A stretch of 64,000 nucleotides of DNA from an uncultured Bacteroidales bacterium (GTDB lineage Bacteria; Bacteroidota; Bacteroidia; Bacteroidales; UBA932), in contig CAMQDS010000001.1 of the NCBI GenBank assembly GCA_946999645.1, positions 186,001 through 250,000 of the forward strand. The letters are read 5' to 3'. Both the position numbers and the translations under genes were made by a program. Below are positions 59,500 through 64,000 of the stretch, one piece after another. Each line of letters starts with the position of its first letter. Within the stretch, counting starts at the first letter, position 1. The notes beneath the pieces were generated by a model. That model was given only the letters and a program-made list of their open reading frames with translations. It did no database searches and was not told where the DNA came from.

Positions 59500-60404
59500 T
59501 GTTCCTTACAGATTTTATAAAAGAAAGTATAGAAAAGTTAGGCTCTATTTATCCGTCATCAGAATCACGTTCAATAGTAATGATGCTGTGTGAATCGGTT
59601 TTAGGTACCAAAAATTACACTCATATTGTGGAGCCTGCTTATGAAATTCCAGTTTCTAAAGAAGAAGTCCTAAACGTTGATGTTCAAAGACTTATGCAAG
59701 GAGAGCCAATACAATATGTGATAGGAAAAGGAACTTTTTGTGGGCTTGATTTCCAAGTTACAAGAGATGTGCTTATTCCCCGTCCTGAGACGGAAATGCT
59801 TTGTAAAGAAGCTATTAAAATAGGTAACATGATTTATAGGATGAGAAGTCCCTATGGCAAAAAAGCAAAACCAGTAACCATTTTGGACTTATGCACAGGT
59901 TCGGGATGTATTGCATGGACACTCGCACTATCCGTACCGACTGCAAAAGTTACAGCAGTGGATATATCTGAAAAGGCATTGGAAGTTGCTCGCAATCAGA
60001 ATTTTACCCAGAAAATGAAAGGAAGTAATGCAGTTGCTCCCGTATTTTATAAAGTTGATATACTTGGAGAAGAATTTCCAGTACAGGAAAAGTTCGATAT
60101 TATTCTTAGCAATCCGCCTTACATAATGAATTCAGAAAAAACGGATATGAGAAAAAACGTACTTGAATATGAGCCGGAAATTGCTTTGTTTGTTCCTGAT
60201 GAAGATCCTCTTCTGTTTTATAAGTCAATAGCAAAATGGAGCAACAGGTTAATGGAAAAAGAGGGTTTTGGAATGACTGAAATCAATGAAAAATTGGGTA
60301 AGGAAACAGAAAGTGTTTTCAAAAAAGAAGGCTTTTCAAATACTGACATTACAAAAGATTTTTATGATAAAGATCGTTTTATAATATATAGAAGACAGTC
60401 ATAG
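59499..60404 (+). CDS. prmC: Release factor glutamine methyltransferase
   Basis: PrmC methylates the Gln of the GGQ motif in release factors. The 301-residue protein has the N-terminal helical release-factor-binding domain, QYVIGKGTFCGLDFQVTRDVLIPRPETE, the SAM motif ILDLCTGSGCIAWTLAL near 128 and the catalytic LSNPPYIMNSEK. All are family signatures. It is the last gene of the operon and ends before a hairpin at 60431-60463. Confidence 0.94.
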   Translation: MFLTDFIKESIEKLGSIYPSSESRSIVMMLCESVLGTKNYTHIVEPAYEIPVSKEEVLNVDVQRLMQGEPIQYVIGKGTFCGLDFQVTRDVLIPRPETEMLCKEAIKIGNMIYRMRSPYGKKAKPVTILDLCTGSGCIAWTLALSVPTAKVTAVDISEKALEVARNQNFTQKMKGSNAVAPVFYKVDILGEEFPVQEKFDIILSNPPYIMNSEKTDMRKNVLEYEPEIALFVPDEDPLLFYKSIAKWSNRLMEKEGFGMTEINEKLGKETESVFKKEGFSNTDITKDFYDKDRFIIYRRQS

Positions 60405-60430
60405 AAATCATTACATAGCTATTTTTAAAA

Positions 60431-60463
60431 AATATCCGTGTTCATTTAATGAATGCGGATATT
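60431..60463 (+). terminator. Terminator after prmC
   Basis: AATATCCG (60431-60438) pairs with CGGATATT (60456-60463); TTCAT and ATGAA extend the stem inside. T-rich DNA follows (ATTTTATTGTTTTG). It lies between prmC and the lipoprotein gene, whose promoter was not identified. Confidence 0.65.
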
Positions 60464-60494
60464 ATTTTATTGTTTTGTAAAAAAAATAAACGCT

Positions 60495-61712
60495 ATGAAA
60501 AAGTTATTTATCACAGTTACAATCTTATCTGTATGCTTTTCTTCTTGTGAGTTAAAAGAAAATAATAACTTATTACCTGAAGAAAACAAAAAAGTTGATT
60601 TACACGTTGAGCAGGTTGCAGGCATATTGGCTAAATTGCCAATCAATTCCGAAACTGTAAATGAAGTTTTCGATGCGGTAAGTTCATCATCAGGCAATGG
60701 GTATGATGATGAATATACCATGAAAAATCTTTTTGAGAGTCCTGGGACAGGAGTAGGTGAAACATTAGTCGAGAGTAGGGGAGCTGCTAAGAAACACTAT
60801 TCAAAACCCTTGAAAGAAATGTTGAAAGACTATTTAAAAACTTCAGGTACAAAGGCTTCTGGCTCGTTAGGCATTTCTGTGGAAGAGTATTTAAATGCTC
60901 TTCAAAAATCTGATCTTCAAATTTATTGGCCATATTATGACTCTTGGAATGGGAAGGAATTACCCATAATTACCTATGACCCTATGGATGGTTCATCCAC
61001 AAACGTAGGATATAAGATGGTAATTGACAAAAACGGAGAAAAATCCATAAAAGAGGTTATCGTAGATGAAAAAACTGCTGAAAAATATCCTGTATGGGTG
61101 ATAAACAAAAATGACGACTGTAATTTTTCTTCTATAGAAATATTAAGACGTAAAAATCCTAATTGGGGTATTGTAGGCGGTGGATCATTGTCAGGTGGTG
61201 CCAAACAATCTGGAGCAGCCGTTAGGTCAAGCGCAGTAAAATCATTGGTCCTCAAAGATTTTACTATGCATAGAAATTACGATCCATGGTTTGCCGGGGC
61301 ATCAGAATTTTTTGTAAAATGTGGAGCGATTGAAAATTTTTCAGCTTCAACAGAAGCAGAACTTCGTTTATATCAGCCTTCTATAACTGACTTTATGGTT
61401 GTGGTAAAACGAAGTCAAATGGATAAGAAAAAAGAGTTTAACGTTCTTTTAGTATCTGATTGGCAAGATGCACTTGAAAATTGTGCATTTATGATTACAG
61501 AAGATGATGGTGGAACACGCACAAATTGGAAATGTTCAGCTACGGTTAAAGTAAAATCAAAATCCTTTGGCTTTGATATTTCAATTCCTTTTAACAGTCA
61601 TGACGATATTGTTTGGAGGGGTATGCTTTCAAAAAAATATTTTGAGAAATATAGTGGAGTTACAAGTAAATTTGGAGATGTAAGTCTAACTTTTGCTTTG
61701 GTAGAACATTAA
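60495..61712 (+). CDS. Hypothetical lipoprotein of unknown family
   Basis: A 405-residue protein not recognised. The start is set at the ATG at 60495, since the peptide from there (MKKLFITVTILSVCFSSC) is a clear lipoprotein signal with Cys18; the frame reaches upstream to 60453 within the terminator region. The mature protein has no membrane segments, a Ser/Gly-rich stretch near residues 55-70 (AVSSSSGNGYDDEY), an aromatic segment IYWPYYDSWNGKELPIITYDPMDGSS near 155-180, and a predominantly beta C-terminal half. It resembles the many unnamed periplasmic or surface lipoproteins of Bacteroidales. It overlaps the convergent U32 gene by four bases. Confidence 0.8.
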   Translation: MKKLFITVTILSVCFSSCELKENNNLLPEENKKVDLHVEQVAGILAKLPINSETVNEVFDAVSSSSGNGYDDEYTMKNLFESPGTGVGETLVESRGAAKKHYSKPLKEMLKDYLKTSGTKASGSLGISVEEYLNALQKSDLQIYWPYYDSWNGKELPIITYDPMDGSSTNVGYKMVIDKNGEKSIKEVIVDEKTAEKYPVWVINKNDDCNFSSIEILRRKNPNWGIVGGGSLSGGAKQSGAAVRSSAVKSLVLKDFTMHRNYDPWFAGASEFFVKCGAIENFSASTEAELRLYQPSITDFMVVVKRSQMDKKKEFNVLLVSDWQDALENCAFMITEDDGGTRTNWKCSATVKVKSKSFGFDISIPFNSHDDIVWRGMLSKKYFEKYSGVTSKFGDVSLTFALVEH

Positions 61713-63568
61713 TTATCTTCTACCGTCATCTCACACTTTTTGCAATCAAAATGAAGGGACAGCCTTCTTCCATTGTTGGTTATATAAAGAGGGCTGTTAT
61801 CCTTCCCCTTTTGATATTTTGGACATCTTCCTATCTCAAACCGTACACAATATTTTGTCCTCATAAGTTCAATATTGCTCCTGTGAGTAAGCTCGTAGGC
61901 TTTTTCAATACTATCTGCTCCATTAGACTTATAAACGGATTCTGCTATGTGATTTGCTATGTTATACTTATATGAAATGTCCTTTTCCTTAAGATTTATA
62001 TTTCCCTGTATCCCTGTTTGAAGTGGAATTTTTATACATGGGTACATATCAAGTTTTGCTGCCAAGTCACGTCGTATAGAATTTAGAAAGGCAGTACTCA
62101 TATAAGGAATATCCTCAAGTTTATATATTTCATCTTTAAAAGTAAAGAAGTCATATATACCTGTTTTCTTGCTCAGTTGTGAAAGAATTAAATTCTTCAT
62201 CCTCTCAACGTTTTCTGCCCTTTCCTGATTTACGTCAAATTTAGATTCTACACATCTTCCATCTTCTGTACAGACTTTGGCTATGATTTTATATGTACTT
62301 TCGTTATAATGGTTTATGGATATGTTTATTCCTGCCTTTATATACCTTGTACATTTATTATTTTCAAGTTCTTTTTCAAATGCTACACTTATATTTCTGT
62401 ATAGAATTATTCCCTCTTTTAGACCTATAATTGATTTAGTGATAATTCTGTTATCATTACACAGGTCACCTCTGAAACCAATAATGTCATTTTTGCCGAC
62501 AAATGAAAATCCATCTCCATTCCTTAATTCCAGATTGTTAATCAAGGGTTTAATCAGTATTTCCATAGTATCTTTTCCAACTTTTCGTATACTTTTTACA
62601 ATACCGATTTTTTCTCCCATACTTTTTGGGGTATCCATTGCTGCCCAACTAACTCTCTTTCCGTCAATAAACAATTCTGTATAACCCCGATTGAAAGTCT
62701 TGTCTGGAGCAGGAGTAAAACCACCATATACTTCTCCAAATGATGCTCTTCTATATTTTTCAGGCTGTTTTTTGCAAATCTCATCTATGGCTAAAGAGTA
62801 CTCCCTAACTACATTTTTTACATAGGATATATTTTTGAGTCTGCCTTCTATTTTGAATGAGCAAATCCCTGCATCCGCTAAATCCTCAAGTCTGTTTTTT
62901 AGGTTTAAGTCTTTGAGAGAAAGAATTGCTTTGTCTTTTAGCAGGATATTCCCATTACTGTCAGTAAGATCATATTTTGACCTACAGGCTTGGATACATT
63001 CGCCCCTGTTAGCACTTCTTTTTGTAATTTTTTCTGATAAGTAACATTGACCGCTATAACATACACACAATGCACCATGAACAAAAAATTCCAATTCACA
63101 TTTTGTGGTAGAATGTATTTTTTTTATTGTTGATAAAGAGAGTTCACGTTCCAAAACCAATCTTGAAAATCCTAAAGATTCATATTGCAGTGCCGTTTCT
63201 TCTGTTCGGATTGCACATTGTGTAGAGGCGTGAACTGGTAAGTTAAATCCCGTCTTTTTTGCAAATTCCAATATCGCCATATCTTGAACAATAATGGCAT
63301 CTGCCCCCGCTCTTTGGACGTCAAGCAATACTTTATATGCTTTATCTAATTCCTCTTCATAAATTATTGTGTTTAGGGTAATAAATACCCTTGCCCCAAA
63401 CAAATGTGCATAATTACACAATTTTTCTATATCTTCAATCGAATTGGAAGCAGCCTTTCTTGCACCGAAATCCGGACCTGCAATATATATAGCATCGGCA
63501 CCGCAGTCTATTGCCGCAATGCCGATACTTATGTCTCTTGCCGGGGCTAAAAGTTCAAGATAGGTCAT
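61709..63568 (-). CDS. U32 family peptidase / tRNA hydroxylation-type protein
   Basis: A 619-residue U32-family protein. The N-terminal part has LELLAPARDISIGIAAIDCGADAIYIAG and VFITLNTIIYEEEL, then the U32 core LEFFVHGALCVCYSGQCYLSEKITKRSANRGECIQACRSKYDL with clustered Cys, and a DUF3656-type C-terminal region ending in CVRFEIGRCP and HFDCKKCEM. In Escherichia coli the related TrhP (YegQ) acts in prephenate-dependent 5-hydroxyuridine formation in tRNA, and the Cys cluster likely binds an iron-sulfur cluster. Whether this one is a protease or a tRNA-modifying protein is not settled by sequence; the second is more likely. It starts 25 bases after the TPR gene. Confidence 0.85.
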   Translation of the reverse strand: MTYLELLAPARDISIGIAAIDCGADAIYIAGPDFGARKAASNSIEDIEKLCNYAHLFGARVFITLNTIIYEEELDKAYKVLLDVQRAGADAIIVQDMAILEFAKKTGFNLPVHASTQCAIRTEETALQYESLGFSRLVLERELSLSTIKKIHSTTKCELEFFVHGALCVCYSGQCYLSEKITKRSANRGECIQACRSKYDLTDSNGNILLKDKAILSLKDLNLKNRLEDLADAGICSFKIEGRLKNISYVKNVVREYSLAIDEICKKQPEKYRRASFGEVYGGFTPAPDKTFNRGYTELFIDGKRVSWAAMDTPKSMGEKIGIVKSIRKVGKDTMEILIKPLINNLELRNGDGFSFVGKNDIIGFRGDLCNDNRIITKSIIGLKEGIILYRNISVAFEKELENNKCTRYIKAGINISINHYNESTYKIIAKVCTEDGRCVESKFDVNQERAENVERMKNLILSQLSKKTGIYDFFTFKDEIYKLEDIPYMSTAFLNSIRRDLAAKLDMYPCIKIPLQTGIQGNINLKEKDISYKYNIANHIAESVYKSNGADSIEKAYELTHRSNIELMRTKYCVRFEIGRCPKYQKGKDNSPLYITNNGRRLSLHFDCKKCEMTVEDN

Positions 63569-63593
63569 TCCTGATTCCTGGCAGTCAGAGTAT

Positions 63594-64000
63594 TTATTTG
63601 CTTAAAGCATCTATATAAGCCTTAGCATCTACGCCTGCTTCCTGAGCTTTCTTGTAGAATTCAAGTGCTTTTGCATTATTCTTCTGTCCCTGATATAAGG
63701 CTCCTATTGTCAATGCAATAGCTCCAGCATTTTTAGCTTTAGGCATGAGTTCGAGATATTTCTCAAAATTCTTTATTGCCTCAGCATTCTTTTTTAATTT
63801 TGTAGATGCCTGACCTGCTATAAGATAGGCTTGAGGAGTTACAGAGTATTCGCAAGACTCAATGGCTTGATTTACTGCCTCTTCGAACTTGCCGGCTTTA
63901 AGATTTCCTGCTGCCTTTTTAAGAAATGCAGTTCCCAATACCTTTTTAGCATTATCTCCTTGCCCGTTGGCTTCTGCAATTTTAATATAAGGTTTAGCTC
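63594..64000 (-). CDS. TPR-repeat protein, C-terminal part (partial)
   Basis: The frame is open to the window edge at 64000, giving at least 134 residues of the C-terminus; the true start is outside. The sequence contains tandem 34-residue-type helical repeats, for example NLKAGKFEEAVNQAIESCEY, AEAIKNFEKYLELMPKAKN and NAKALEFYKKAQEAGVDAKA. TPR proteins are scaffolds, and no function can be assigned. It is cotranscribed with the U32 gene by spacing. Confidence 0.8.
   Translation of the reverse strand, partial: AKPYIKIAEANGQGDNAKKVLGTAFLKKAAGNLKAGKFEEAVNQAIESCEYSVTPQAYLIAGQASTKLKKNAEAIKNFEKYLELMPKAKNAGAIALTIGALYQGQKNNAKALEFYKKAQEAGVDAKAYIDALSK

Noticed and set aside
61709..63568. Calling the U32 protein a secreted collagenase virulence factor
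   Set aside because: There is no signal peptide; the clustered Cys and DUF3656-type tail fit the cytoplasmic tRNA-hydroxylation branch of U32 better than a secreted protease.
1..64000. CRISPR arrays, prophage, insertion sequences, toxin-antitoxin pairs
   Set aside because: No regularly spaced repeat arrays, transposases, integrases, phage structural genes or paired small toxin/antitoxin genes were found; the only restriction-modification component is the lone hsdS.

Overview
The window is chromosomal DNA of a Bacteroidales bacterium (phylum Bacteroidota), probably host-associated. The lineage call rests on several independent signs: AT-rich DNA; repeated Bacteroidetes-type promoter elements (-7 box TAnnTTTG, in the best cases with TTTG or TTG 19-20 bp upstream) and little sign of Shine-Dalgarno sequences; a DUF2723/GT117 protein, a DUF4271 gene next to hemD, a Prx6-type peroxiredoxin divergent from oxyR, and a one-protein hybrid two-component regulator beside polysaccharide lyases. 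Genus cannot be fixed by reading.

Layout. 1-2760: end of rpsG, fusA, rpsJ, a strong terminator, then a tRNA with anticodon CAU. 2761-7136: miaA-crcB (minus), smpB and a secreted S9 peptidase (plus). 7142-13338: tetR-tolC-MFP-RND efflux operon (minus). 13414-17128: HAD phosphatase, lgt, a small secreted barrel-like protein, pgk. 17263-18849: an orphan type I specificity gene (hsdS) followed by a 0.44-kb gene-free stretch holding a GC-rich, strongly folded repeat element. 18850-23804: a class I methyltransferase, a GT2 glycosyltransferase and a GT117 membrane glycosyltransferase. 23896-29659: SUI1-DUF4271-hemD-rnpA-yidD-ubiE, asd and an aminopeptidase P. 29679-31100: nhaA.

31281-42778 is a compact heparin/heparan-sulfate degradation locus: a PL21 heparinase II, two PL12 heparinase III-like lyases and a GH88 unsaturated glucuronyl hydrolase in one operon, facing a hybrid two-component regulator on the other strand. 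Lyases would cut the chain by beta-elimination, GH88 would remove the resulting unsaturated uronic acid, and the regulator would sense oligosaccharides. SusC/SusD transporters and sulfatases are absent from the locus. 42895-45773: fabG, comF-like, Lrp/AsnC regulator, ispD. 45878-51554: complete mreB-mreC-mreD-mrdA-rodA elongasome operon. 51636-53420: peroxiredoxin and oxyR, divergent around a palindrome. 53485-55984: tRNA-Leu and topA. 56105-60404: pbp1A-ddl-prmC. 60495-64000: an unknown lipoprotein, a U32 peptidase/tRNA hydroxylation-type protein and a truncated TPR gene.

Most of the window is ordinary core genome. No CRISPR array, transposase, integrase or phage gene was seen. The parts that best repay a second look are the folded repeat element at 18547-18804, the orphan hsdS with EcoR124-like 12-bp spacer repeats, the SusCD-less heparin locus with its unusual histidine-kinase H-box, the T-loop variant in the CAU tRNA, and the Cys-rich insertion in UbiE.
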